Of a DNA stretch of 6,572 nucleotides, positions 1-6,188 are shown piece by piece; position 1 is the first letter of the stretch, and each line of letters begins with the position of its first letter. Under the pieces are notes generated by a model that saw nothing but the letters and a program-made list of their open reading frames with translations, did not search any database and was not told the DNA's origin. A program made the position numbers and the translations under genes. Source of the DNA: an uncultured Treponema sp. (GTDB taxonomy: Bacteria > Spirochaetota > Spirochaetia > Treponematales > Treponemataceae); the NCBI GenBank assembly GCA_937901865.1, contig CALDID010000261.1, forward strand, positions 1 through 6,572. Reading direction: 5' to 3'.

Positions 1-2
1 TC

Positions 3-341
3 TATGAAGTTTTTTATTTTTTTTCACTGTTGCATTTCATTTTGAAGTATATAGAGCGGGCTTTAGAGCGGCTTGACGAGATTGCAGACAGCATAAGTGC
101 TGATACATATCGTGCAATGCTTCGTAAATCGGGGATTGTAGTAAACAAAATAACCGATGTTTCGCTTTCGGCTCAAGACATTGCGAATGAAACGGAAATG
201 CACGGATATTTTGACATCGCAGTTACTTACATTCGTGTTGTGATTGAGAAAGTTGGCTGGATTGAAAATGTGGGAATTCAATGCGATTTGCCCGCCAATT
301 CAGAAATAGATATACGGGAGGAAAATAATGGCAGAGATTGA
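3..341 (+). CDS. Probable phage neck/tail terminator protein, C-terminal part (5' incomplete, probable frameshift)
   Basis: The frame is open to the left edge, so the gene probably starts upstream; the only nearby start in this frame is a TTG at 30 with no Shine-Dalgarno sequence. About 103 residues from there are plausible. They contain a helix (ALERLDEIADSIS), then a conserved-looking GIVVNKITDVSLSAQDIANE stretch, and then a beta-rich end (YFDIAVTYIRVVIE) finishing with IENVGI. This helix-loop-strand layout, directly before a DUF3383 sheath gene, resembles the LIC_12616/gp12-like neck terminator family, which caps the tail tube and joins it to the head. The call rests on layout and position as well as weak sequence resemblance. 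The first 50 bases are T-rich and translate poorly in this frame; a neighbouring frame gives a better N-terminal strand (see findings). The end overlaps the next gene by 14 bases, suggesting translational coupling. Confidence 0.5.
   Translation, partial: YEVFYFFSLLHFILKYIERALERLDEIADSISADTYRAMLRKSGIVVNKITDVSLSAQDIANETEMHGYFDIAVTYIRVVIEKVGWIENVGIQCDLPANSEIDIREENNGRD
316..322 (+). promoter_or_regulatory. Ribosome binding site of the sheath gene
   Basis: GGGAGGA lies 5 bases before the ATG at 328, inside the end of the preceding gene. It fixes the sheath start and indicates coupled translation. Confidence 0.8.
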
Positions 342-1677
342 CGAGATTGTTGAAGTCAATATTTCACGACAGACATCTGTTGCTTCTATGGCTTCATTTT
401 CGGAACATTTGATTGCAGACTGTTTTAATCCAGTCGGGATTAAGCCGAAGTTTGACAAAACTCATCGTGTCCGCATTTTTGGTAGTGCGGCAGAAGTGGC
501 AGAAGCAGGATTTGACACAGATTCTTGGGTTTACAAGGCAGCAGAAAGGCAGTTTTCGCAAAGTCCACATATCAAGCAGATTTATGTGGGGTGGAAAGCT
601 CCGAGCGGGCTTGCAGATACAAAGCTCACTTTCAGCTCGGATTTCATTGCGGGAAATGAGGCTGTTTTGACATTAAACGCAATAACTCTTGATAGTGTTG
701 CTTACAACACAGAGGGAAGCAATGCGGCAGTTTTGGAAAAGTTGGCAGAGCTTATCAATGCAGAGTTTGCGGGGCGGTTGGAAGCAAGCGTTTCGGGAGA
801 AAACGAAATCAGCATTTTTGGCACGGCTGTGAGCGGTGTGAATGTGGCTGTTACTGGCGGAGATACTCACAACCAGACGGTTACAGCTTCTGTCAAAGCG
901 ATTGCAGCTGACACAGATTGGACGACGGCTCTTAATGCAATGCTCAATGACCAGAACAACGGCTTTTATGCGTGCGAGATTCACAGCGAAGTTTTGACAG
1001 ATTTGCAGGATTTTGCGCAGTGGGTGCAGGCAAATGAAAAGCTCGGCGGCATTGTTTCTAGCGATAGCACAATCATTGACGGAGAGGGCGATATTGCGGA
1101 TTGGCTCAAGACAAACAACATTGACCGCGTTTTCTGCTTCTTTTCTCCGAACGACCCATATTTTGTTTCAGGCTTGTTTGGCAAAATGTTGACAAAACAC
1201 CCAGGAAGTGCAACGTGGGCACACAAGGCTCTTGAATCAACTCCTACAGTGGAGCTTTCGGCAGGAGAAAGAAACGTTGCGTTGTCAAAGAATGCAAATA
1301 TCTATACTTCTGTTTCGTCTTTACCATTGACTAGATGGGGAACAACAGGAAGCGGAGAGTATATCGACGTGATTCACGGTTGTGATTGGCTCAAGGCAAA
1401 GATACAGCAGCTTGTTTTGACAACGCTTGCAAATCAGGACAAAGTTGCTTTTGATGATACAGGCATTGAGAGCATAAAGAGTCAGTTAAAAGCTGGATTG
1501 GAGCAGGGCGTAACATATTCAATCCTCAAGGCTGGTGAATATACGATTGAGTGTCCGACGGCTGCGGAAGTGGACGCGGCGGCAAAAGCGGAGAGAAAAC
1601 TGCCTGATGTGAAGTTTAACGCTCCTCTTTCTGGTGCAATTCACAAAACAGCGATTAACGGCGTTGTAACATTGTAA
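328..1677 (+). CDS. Phage tail sheath-type protein, DUF3383 family
   Basis: This 449-residue protein has the features of DUF3383, the sheath-like major tail protein of many contractile-tailed phages. The sheath subunits stack around the tube and contract on infection. The start EIVEVNISRQTSVASMASF is the usual DUF3383 N-terminal strand. The C-terminal half carries the family core: GSATWAHKAL (about residues 292-301), SKNANIYTSV, then GEYIDVIHGCDWLKAKIQQ and a helical GIESIKSQLKAGLEQGV segment. Residues about 100-195 form a beta-rich insert with a strand, an NAAVLEKLAELINAE helix and more strands, probably an exposed domain on the sheath surface. Length is normal for the family. The start is fixed by GGGAGGA at 316-322. 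The tube gene follows after 17 bases. No truncation or frameshift is visible. Confidence 0.9.
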   Translation: MAEIDEIVEVNISRQTSVASMASFSEHLIADCFNPVGIKPKFDKTHRVRIFGSAAEVAEAGFDTDSWVYKAAERQFSQSPHIKQIYVGWKAPSGLADTKLTFSSDFIAGNEAVLTLNAITLDSVAYNTEGSNAAVLEKLAELINAEFAGRLEASVSGENEISIFGTAVSGVNVAVTGGDTHNQTVTASVKAIAADTDWTTALNAMLNDQNNGFYACEIHSEVLTDLQDFAQWVQANEKLGGIVSSDSTIIDGEGDIADWLKTNNIDRVFCFFSPNDPYFVSGLFGKMLTKHPGSATWAHKALESTPTVELSAGERNVALSKNANIYTSVSSLPLTRWGTTGSGEYIDVIHGCDWLKAKIQQLVLTTLANQDKVAFDDTGIESIKSQLKAGLEQGVTYSILKAGEYTIECPTAAEVDAAAKAERKLPDVKFNAPLSGAIHKTAINGVVTL

Positions 1678-1680
1678 AAC

Positions 1681-1686
1681 AGGAGG
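1681..1686 (+). promoter_or_regulatory. Ribosome binding site of the tube gene
   Basis: AGGAGG sits 8 bases before the ATG at 1695. A second ATG at 1688 lies too close to it and in another frame, so 1695 is the start. Confidence 0.8.
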
Positions 1687-1694
1687 AATGAAAT

Positions 1695-2138
1695 ATGCCT
1701 AGTCAATTTTTAATGCCAACGTACGACCCTAAAATGGTCGTGATTACATTCGGCGGTGTGCCGATTACAGGCTTTGCAGAAGATTCGTTCGTGGAATGTA
1801 CTCCGAGCGAAGAAGGCTTTTCGCGAAAAGTGGGTGCGGACGGCGAAGTTGTGCGTTCTAAGAGCAACAATCGTTGTTATGACGTAACCGTAACGCTTTT
1901 GCAGACGAGCTTGTCGAACAACTCTCTTGCGGCGGCTCAACTTTCGGACGAATTGACAGGGCTTGGAATGTTGCCGTTGTCGATTACGGAAATTTCAAGT
2001 GGCTCTGAACATTTCTTTCCTCAGGCTTGGGTAGAACGTCCGTCGTGGAGTCGAGGAAAAGAAGCAGGTGAACAACAATGGACATTCCATACAGGACAGG
2101 CGGCTGTTGCTGTAGCAAACGGTACGATTGGCGTGTAA
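1695..2138 (+). CDS. Phage tail tube-type structural protein, DUF3277 family
   Basis: This 147-residue protein matches the DUF3277 pattern (the KPP10 ORF10-like structural protein), which regularly follows DUF3383 and is thought to form the inner tail tube. Diagnostic stretches are YDPKMVVITFGGVPITGFAE near the N-terminus, GFSRKVGADGEVVRSKSNNR around residues 37-56, and then a strand DVTVTLLQTS followed by NNSLAAAQLSDE. The C-terminal half has the QAWVERPSW motif and a final WTFHTGQAAVAVANG strand. It is complete at normal family length, with a strong ribosome binding site at 1681-1686. Its TAA stop overlaps the Shine-Dalgarno sequence of the chaperone gene. The tube role is inferred from the family and from the gene order sheath, tube, chaperone, tape measure. 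Confidence 0.9.
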   Translation: MPSQFLMPTYDPKMVVITFGGVPITGFAEDSFVECTPSEEGFSRKVGADGEVVRSKSNNRCYDVTVTLLQTSLSNNSLAAAQLSDELTGLGMLPLSITEISSGSEHFFPQAWVERPSWSRGKEAGEQQWTFHTGQAAVAVANGTIGV

Positions 2139-2142
2139 GGAG
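2137..2142 (+). promoter_or_regulatory. Ribosome binding site of the tail chaperone gene
   Basis: AAGGAG overlaps the tube gene stop codon and lies 10 bases before the ATG at 2153. Confidence 0.7.
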
Positions 2143-2152
2143 ATAGGGAAAA

Positions 2153-2647
2153 ATGGCAAAAACAAAAGAAAAGACTATCGACGGAATCACCTTCACTGTT
2201 GCACCGTTTCCTGCGATTGAAGCATTGAGATTGAAATCGTATCTCGTGAAAACGCTTGGACCTGCACTGGCAGAAGCAATCGGTTTGTTCAAAAGTGCGG
2301 AAAACAACGATATTTCAGGCGAATCGCTTTCGGGTGTGGTGGAAAAATTGACAGCAAGCCTTGATGAAGAGAATTTCATTCATCTTGTCGAAAGAATGTT
2401 TTTCTACATTACAGCGAAAGGAGCGGACGAAAACGGAAAGCCGATTGTTGCAATGTTCGGCAACGATTTTGAAGCGAGTTTCAACAAGATTTTCGAGGGA
2501 AGGCTCTTTTCGATTTATCCTGTAATGCTTCTTGTTTTGGAGGCGAATTATCCTGATTTTTTCGCGAAAGTGGCGGGGAATATTGGAAGCCTGACAAGTC
2601 GAATAAATACCTTCGGCAAAGCAAAAGGCGAAGAAAATCCCGCCTAG
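2153..2647 (+). CDS. Phage tail assembly chaperone (G-type product)
   Basis: This 164-residue protein starts TIDGITFTVAPFPAIEALRLKSYLVKTLGPAL, split here only for reading: strand TIDGITFTVAPF, then helix PAIEALRLKSYLVKTL. This is the common start of small tail assembly chaperones encoded just before the tape measure gene. The middle is helical and acidic (VVEKLTASLDEENFIHLVER), followed by FNKIFEGRLFSIYPVMLLVLE and the typical ANYPDFFAKV end. Such chaperones bind the tape measure protein and recruit tube subunits, and are absent from the finished virion. The gene stops at TAG 2645-2647, while the -1 frame stays open from 2557 to 2865 and encodes a second conserved domain. This is the arrangement of lambda G/GT, so this frame probably gives the short G-like product. 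Position and partner support the call more than any single motif. Confidence 0.82.
   Translation: MAKTKEKTIDGITFTVAPFPAIEALRLKSYLVKTLGPALAEAIGLFKSAENNDISGESLSGVVEKLTASLDEENFIHLVERMFFYITAKGADENGKPIVAMFGNDFEASFNKIFEGRLFSIYPVMLLVLEANYPDFFAKVAGNIGSLTSRINTFGKAKGEENPA
2557..2563 (+). promoter_or_regulatory. Candidate -1 frameshift slippery site T_TTT_TTC
   Basis: In the chaperone reading frame the codons GAT TTT TTC contain the heptamer T TTT TTC, which fits the X_XXY_YYZ rule for simultaneous -1 slippage of both tRNAs. The -1 frame has a TGA at 2554-2556, so it opens exactly at this heptamer. A weaker alternative is the A-rich stretch around 2618-2638. The use of this site is inferred. Confidence 0.5.
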
Positions 2648-2868
2648 AAAAAATTGGAAACATCGGAACTCTCTCTCCAGAGATTGAGGAAGAGTTTTTG
2701 ATTTGGCGTGTGTGGCAGAAAAAGAGCGTTCCGCTTGATGAGCTTCGGCAAAAGTGGACGTATGAAGACCTGCTACACGCGAATGCTGTTCTCGATATGG
2801 AAGAGGACATCGAAGCCGCCGTTGACGGACTGATTGAGGAAGAAACCAAACAGGGAGGAAAATACTAA
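2557..2868 (+). CDS. Tail assembly chaperone frameshift extension (T domain of a GT-type fusion)
   Basis: This -1 frame has no ATG before its conserved part. From about 2647 it reads EKIGNIGTLSPEIEEEFLIW, then RVWQKKSVPLDELRQKW, then TYEDLLHANAVLDMEEDIEA, and it ends GGKY at TAA 2866-2868. The FLIWRV and WTYEDLLxANAVLDM-type motifs are typical of the second, frameshift-made chaperone domain in contractile-tailed phages. If ribosomes slip at 2557-2563 the fusion is 238 residues, against 164 for the short form. As in lambda gpGT, the T part would bring tube subunits to the chaperone-coated tape measure. The stop lies immediately before the tape measure ATG. A separate start is possible but weak: TTG at 2698 has GAGGA at 2686-2690 before it, but would cut off the conserved SPEIEEE part. 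The feature start given here is the earliest open codon, not a start codon. Confidence 0.72.
   Translation, partial: FFRESGGEYWKPDKSNKYLRQSKRRRKSRLEKIGNIGTLSPEIEEEFLIWRVWQKKSVPLDELRQKWTYEDLLHANAVLDMEEDIEAAVDGLIEEETKQGGKY
2853..2858 (+). promoter_or_regulatory. Ribosome binding site of the tape measure gene
   Basis: GGGAGG lies 10 bases before the ATG at 2869, inside the end of the chaperone extension. Translation of the extension therefore runs through this site. Confidence 0.75.
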
Positions 2869-5706
2869 ATGACAATTCGAGAACTCGTAACTTGGCTTGG
2901 TTTCAAAATCGACGACGGCACGCTAAAAGAATACAATCGCAAAGTTGAAGTCGCAAAGCAAAAATCAGCAGAGCTTTCTAATGCCGTCAGCAATGTGGGA
3001 AAAGTCGTTCGTCTTATCGGCGGAGCAGTTGCGGCGGCAGGAATTACTGCACTTGGAAAAAGCATTCTCGAAACAACTGGCGAGGTTGAGCAGTATCGTG
3101 TAACGCTTGGAACGATGATTGGCGACCAAGAGAAAGCAAATCAGATTATTCACGATTTGGATTATTCTCCCGTGTCGGATTTTTACGGCACGGCGGCGGC
3201 AATCGGTGGGCTTCAAGGAATGGTTACATTCGGTATGCAAGCCGAAGAAGCTAGCGAAGTCCTCACACGATTAGGCGACATCGCACAAGGAAATGGAGAA
3301 GCATTCCAAAGCCTTTCGCTCAATATGGGGCAGGTTTTTGCCAAAGGAAAGGCTGACGGCACTGACTTAAAGCAGTTTGTCGGACAGGGCTTTGATGTTG
3401 TGGGTGAAGTTGCCGCAATGACTGGAAAAAGCCGAGCCGAAATCGAAAAGGCGGGCGTGTCTTATGAAATGTGTGCACAGGCGTTGACCCATATCACAAG
3501 CGAGGGCGGAAAATACGAGGGTATGCTTAAAAAGCAGAGCGCAACACTACCCGGTCTTGTGAAACAGTTTCAATCGCTGACGGCGGCTATTCAAGAAAGC
3601 ATAGGCAGTGCTGTACTCGATAAAGTAAAAGACTTAATGCAGCATTTTCTTGACCTTGGGCGCACAATGCAGGGCAGTATTGTTGAAGTCGGGAAGAAAG
3701 TGTTTGAAACATTTTTGCGCGGCATTGCAAACGTCAAAATCTTTTTTGATGTCTTGATGATTGAAATGGAAGAGTTTGGCGGTGCGTTCACTCCGATAAA
3801 AGCAATTATCAAAGACACCTTTTCTTTTTTGGGTTCGATAATTCAAAGCAGTATTCCGTTTTTCTTGGAGCTGACAAAGGCGATTTTGCTTTGTTTCAAG
3901 CCGATTCAGTCTTTTGTTTCTCCTGTGCTCTCTCCATTGAAGCCGCTTTTTGCAGAAGTTTTCGGCTTTGGCGCAAACGTAATGAGAGAACTTTTGCCGA
4001 TTATCAATTCACTCACACCTGCGTTTGAGTATTTCGGGAACGCTGTCAGCACGATTATTGCAAAAGTAACTCCGATTTTTCAGAATGCCGCGCGGGCAAT
4101 AACAGCGATGATACAGCCGATTTATAGTGTTGTTTCTCCTGCACTTTCTGCATTGAAGCCGCTTTTTGACGCTGTTTTCAATGTTATTTATGACGGCTTG
4201 GACGGCGCGGAAAAAGCGACAGGCACATTTGCGACAATCATCGAAGGCATAACGCCGATTTTCTCCGTTCTTGGTAACATTATCGGTGGTGTTGTGTCTG
4301 TCTTTGCGAACGGCTTGGCGGTGATTTTGCCACGTCTTGAGCCAATCGCAAGCACGTTAATCAAAATCACAAGCATTATCTTGGGCGTTATTGGTGCGAT
4401 TAAAATTTGGACGGCAGTGCAAGCGGCTTTGAATGCGGTTATGGCGATGAACCCAATCGGCTTAATCGCTATCGGCATTGTGGGTGTAATCGGCGCGATT
4501 GCCTTGCTGAAAAAGAACTGGGAAAGTGTAAAGCCTGTGTTTGAGAAAGTCTGCAATGCGATAAAAGGATTTTTCATTACGCTTGCAAAGGCTGTTGCGA
4601 TAGCGGTTGCGGCGGTTTTAGCGATAATCTTTCCGCTTCCTGCGCTCATCATCGGCGGTCTTGTTTTGATTGCAAAGAATTGGGAGGCGGTAAAGGCTGG
4701 ATTTATAAATGGTGCGAAAAAGGCTGTTGAGGGAATAAAATCCGCTTGGAGCGGTGTTGTTGGCTTTTTCGCGAAGTTGTGGAGCGGGGTTGTTTCGGTT
4801 GCACTAAGCGCATTTGGCGGCATAAAAAAGATTGTTGCAAAAGTTGTTTCGTGGATAAAAGGCGTTTTCAATGGGTTAGTTGGGTTTTATAAGGGATTGC
4901 TTGCAACTGAAATAGCAATAACGCACAAGGCATTTGATACACTCAAAAAGGCTGTTACAAAAGTAATCGGTGGAATAAAATCGGCTTGGAGCGGGATAAA
5001 GGGATTTTTCTCAAAGTTATGGACTGGCATTGTTTCAAGTGTGAAATCGGCTTGGAGCGGTGTTGTTGAGTTCTTCAAGAGGATTGTTGAGGGAATAAAG
5101 ACAGCGTTTAATGCGATTGTGGGATTTTACAAAAAGCTCTTTGAAGTTGAAGTCAATGCAATAAAGGCTGTTTGGAACGGTATTGTAGCTTTCTTTGAAA
5201 CAATTGTTGAGGGAATAAAATCTGCTTTTAATGCTATAGGCTCATTCTTTGCAAATCTGTGGAGCGGAATCGTAGAGAATACTAAAAGCATTATCAACGG
5301 CATTGCAGACGCATTTTCTGCGGTTTTGGAGAAGATAAAAGGCGTTTGGAACGGTATCACTGATTTCTTTGGCGACTTGTGGGAAAAACTCAAAGACAGT
5401 CCTCTTGAAGCGATTACGTTTATTGAAGACGCATTTTTGGGAATGTTCAACAAAATCAAAGAAAACTTCTTTGGTGTTATCAACACATTGAAAGACGGTT
5501 TTGAAAAGGTCAAAGGATTTTTCGGCAATGTCTTTGAGGGTGCGAAAGAGTTTCTTTTCGGGAAAACCGAGGACGAAGAGCGTCCAACATCGGACAGAGG
5601 AAATCCTAGAAAAGTTAACGATTTGATTTTGACACCAGAGGGAGCTTTTTCGACACACCCAGACGATGTGATTTTTGCAATGAAAGAGATGCCGTTATTT
5701 TTTTAG
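2869..5706 (+). CDS. Phage tail tape measure protein (native C-terminus lost at a junction)
   Basis: The open frame gives 945 residues, the usual size and position of a tape measure protein, which sets tail length and is ejected ahead of the DNA. The N-terminal 250 residues match the tape measure N-terminal domain (TMP_3-like): ELVTWLGFKIDDGTLKEYNR, QYRVTLGTMIGDQEKA, SLNMGQVFAKGKADGTDLKQ and a GKYEGMLKKQSATLPGLVKQ end. Residues about 345-490 contain a 72-residue tandem repeat. Hydrophobic segments lie near 530-548 and 568-600. Residues about 615-840 carry Trp/Phe-rich repeats (SAWSGVVGFF, AVWNGIVAFF). Near the end VNDLILTPEGAF and THPDDVIFAMK form the conserved tape measure C-terminal motif, usually followed by more sequence. 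After K939 only EMPLFF and a stop follow; those codons belong to mcsA in another frame. The last six residues are therefore foreign and the gene is truncated here. ATG 2869 has a good ribosome binding site and abuts the preceding stop. Confidence 0.9.
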   Translation: MTIRELVTWLGFKIDDGTLKEYNRKVEVAKQKSAELSNAVSNVGKVVRLIGGAVAAAGITALGKSILETTGEVEQYRVTLGTMIGDQEKANQIIHDLDYSPVSDFYGTAAAIGGLQGMVTFGMQAEEASEVLTRLGDIAQGNGEAFQSLSLNMGQVFAKGKADGTDLKQFVGQGFDVVGEVAAMTGKSRAEIEKAGVSYEMCAQALTHITSEGGKYEGMLKKQSATLPGLVKQFQSLTAAIQESIGSAVLDKVKDLMQHFLDLGRTMQGSIVEVGKKVFETFLRGIANVKIFFDVLMIEMEEFGGAFTPIKAIIKDTFSFLGSIIQSSIPFFLELTKAILLCFKPIQSFVSPVLSPLKPLFAEVFGFGANVMRELLPIINSLTPAFEYFGNAVSTIIAKVTPIFQNAARAITAMIQPIYSVVSPALSALKPLFDAVFNVIYDGLDGAEKATGTFATIIEGITPIFSVLGNIIGGVVSVFANGLAVILPRLEPIASTLIKITSIILGVIGAIKIWTAVQAALNAVMAMNPIGLIAIGIVGVIGAIALLKKNWESVKPVFEKVCNAIKGFFITLAKAVAIAVAAVLAIIFPLPALIIGGLVLIAKNWEAVKAGFINGAKKAVEGIKSAWSGVVGFFAKLWSGVVSVALSAFGGIKKIVAKVVSWIKGVFNGLVGFYKGLLATEIAITHKAFDTLKKAVTKVIGGIKSAWSGIKGFFSKLWTGIVSSVKSAWSGVVEFFKRIVEGIKTAFNAIVGFYKKLFEVEVNAIKAVWNGIVAFFETIVEGIKSAFNAIGSFFANLWSGIVENTKSIINGIADAFSAVLEKIKGVWNGITDFFGDLWEKLKDSPLEAITFIEDAFLGMFNKIKENFFGVINTLKDGFEKVKGFFGNVFEGAKEFLFGKTEDEERPTSDRGNPRKVNDLILTPEGAFSTHPDDVIFAMKEMPLFF
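3898..4329 (+). repeat. Diverged 72-residue tandem repeat inside the tape measure protein
   Basis: Two adjacent 216-base units start at 3898 and 4114. The first begins KPIQSFVSPVLSPLKPLF and the second QPIYSVVSPALSALKPLF. A later part also pairs, TPAFEYFGN against TPIFSVLGN, although spacing drifts. The likely cause is an in-frame duplication that lengthened the tape measure. The outer end of the second unit is approximate. Confidence 0.65.
4726..5385 (+). repeat. Short imperfect Trp-rich repeats in the tape measure gene
   Basis: Variants of GTTGAGGGAATAAAA followed by TCCGCTTGGAGCGG recur at about 4726, 4971, 5041, 5086, 5206 and 5330. They encode VEGIKSAWSGVVGFF-like units of irregular spacing. 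Such aromatic repeats are typical of tape measure proteins. The DNA-level similarity suggests recent copying and can also confuse short-read assembly. Confidence 0.75.
5667..5685 (+). other. Phage/chromosome junction in a segment read in two frames
   Basis: TGTGATTTTTGCAATGAAA reads as DVIFAMK of the tape measure C-terminal motif in one frame and as CDFCNE of the McsA N-terminal zinc finger in another. Upstream only the phage frame makes sense; downstream only the McsA frame does. The join lies within or at the edges of this 19-base stretch. Confidence 0.8.
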
Positions 5707-6188
5707 AGCAGGTTGACAGCAATGGTCAGAAACGTAAGATTAATATCTGCATGGAATGTGCTATGGAAAGGGGAATAAGCCCTAATCCCAAGAGTATAGA
5801 ATCCTCTATTGGGGAGCTTTTTAAAGAGATTGCAAATGTTTCTAAAAAAATTATTGCTGATAATTCCAGGATGTGTCCCGTTTGCGGAACAAGCATAGCT
5901 TCAATCCGCAAAAGCAAAATTGTAGGTTGCCCTGAATGTTATGCAATTTTTAAGGCTGATATAAGAAAAATACTCAATGACAAGGGAATTTCTTCTTTTT
6001 ACACAGGTTCCATGCCAGAACGCCTTTCTACAGTTCACTCTGTTTTAAATGACAGGGTTGCTTTACAAAACAAAATGGAAGATGCTGTGGCCCATGAGGA
6101 CTATGAAAAGGCCGCTATGTACCGTGACTACTTAAAGGCTTTAGAAAATAGCGCTGTTGCTGACGGGGAGGATTCTGGTAGTGAGTGA
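5667..6188 (+). CDS. mcsA: McsA-like activator of protein arginine kinase (start codon missing)
   Basis: The frame reads CDFCNERDAVIFLEQV, then CMECAMERGISPNP, MCPVCGTS and GCPECYAIFKADI, giving four CxxC pairs (codons at 5667/5676, 5748/5757, 5874/5883, 5928/5937) that should bind two zinc ions. A UVR motif, LQNKMEDAVAHEDYEKAAMY, follows near 6061-6120. This is the McsA layout. In Bacillus McsA binds and activates McsB and helps deliver clients to ClpC. The frame is open back to 5619 but has no ATG, GTG or TTG before the first cysteine, where family members normally begin (M-x-C or M-C). The codon before TGT is CGA, so the native start has been replaced by phage sequence. The first in-frame ATG (5751) would lose the first CxxC pair and half of the second. 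It overlaps mcsB by 8 bases. Confidence 0.85.
   Translation, partial: CDFCNERDAVIFLEQVDSNGQKRKINICMECAMERGISPNPKSIESSIGELFKEIANVSKKIIADNSRMCPVCGTSIASIRKSKIVGCPECYAIFKADIRKILNDKGISSFYTGSMPERLSTVHSVLNDRVALQNKMEDAVAHEDYEKAAMYRDYLKALENSAVADGEDSGSE
6165..6172 (+). promoter_or_regulatory. Ribosome binding site of mcsB
   Basis: GGGGAGGA lies 8 bases before a GTG at 6181, within the end of mcsA. It decides for the GTG start, since no ATG lies in this frame nearby. Confidence 0.7.

Noticed and set aside
4188..4871. A 227-residue open frame on the minus strand opposite the tape measure gene, and others at 2315-2875, 5127-5528 and 5242-5658
   Set aside because: They are antisense to well-supported genes, have no ribosome binding site, and show biased low-complexity composition (Pro/Ala/Thr-rich) expected from reversed tape measure codons.
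1..5685. A tailocin, contractile injection system or new defence system instead of a phage tail
   Set aside because: DUF3383, DUF3277, a G/GT-type chaperone and a long tape measure protein make an ordinary myovirus tail module. No toxin, lysis or ATPase genes are in view to argue for a specialised system, although a tailocin cannot be excluded without the head genes.
5600..5760. A prophage attachment site, with mcsA as integration target
   Set aside because: The phage side ends inside the tape measure gene with no integrase or late phage genes near. The shared segment is explained by coincident coding of both proteins, so a true att core is unlikely without further evidence.
5701..5760. TTGACA at 5713-5718 as a promoter -35 box
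   Set aside because: It falls in mcsA coding sequence (codons for Val-Asp-Ser), and no convincing TATAAT-like box lies 16-18 bases downstream.
5751..6188. ATG 5751 as the true start of mcsA
   Set aside because: It lies inside the second CxxC pair and has no convincing ribosome binding site. The frame upstream (CDFCNERDAVIFLEQV) is clearly McsA sequence.
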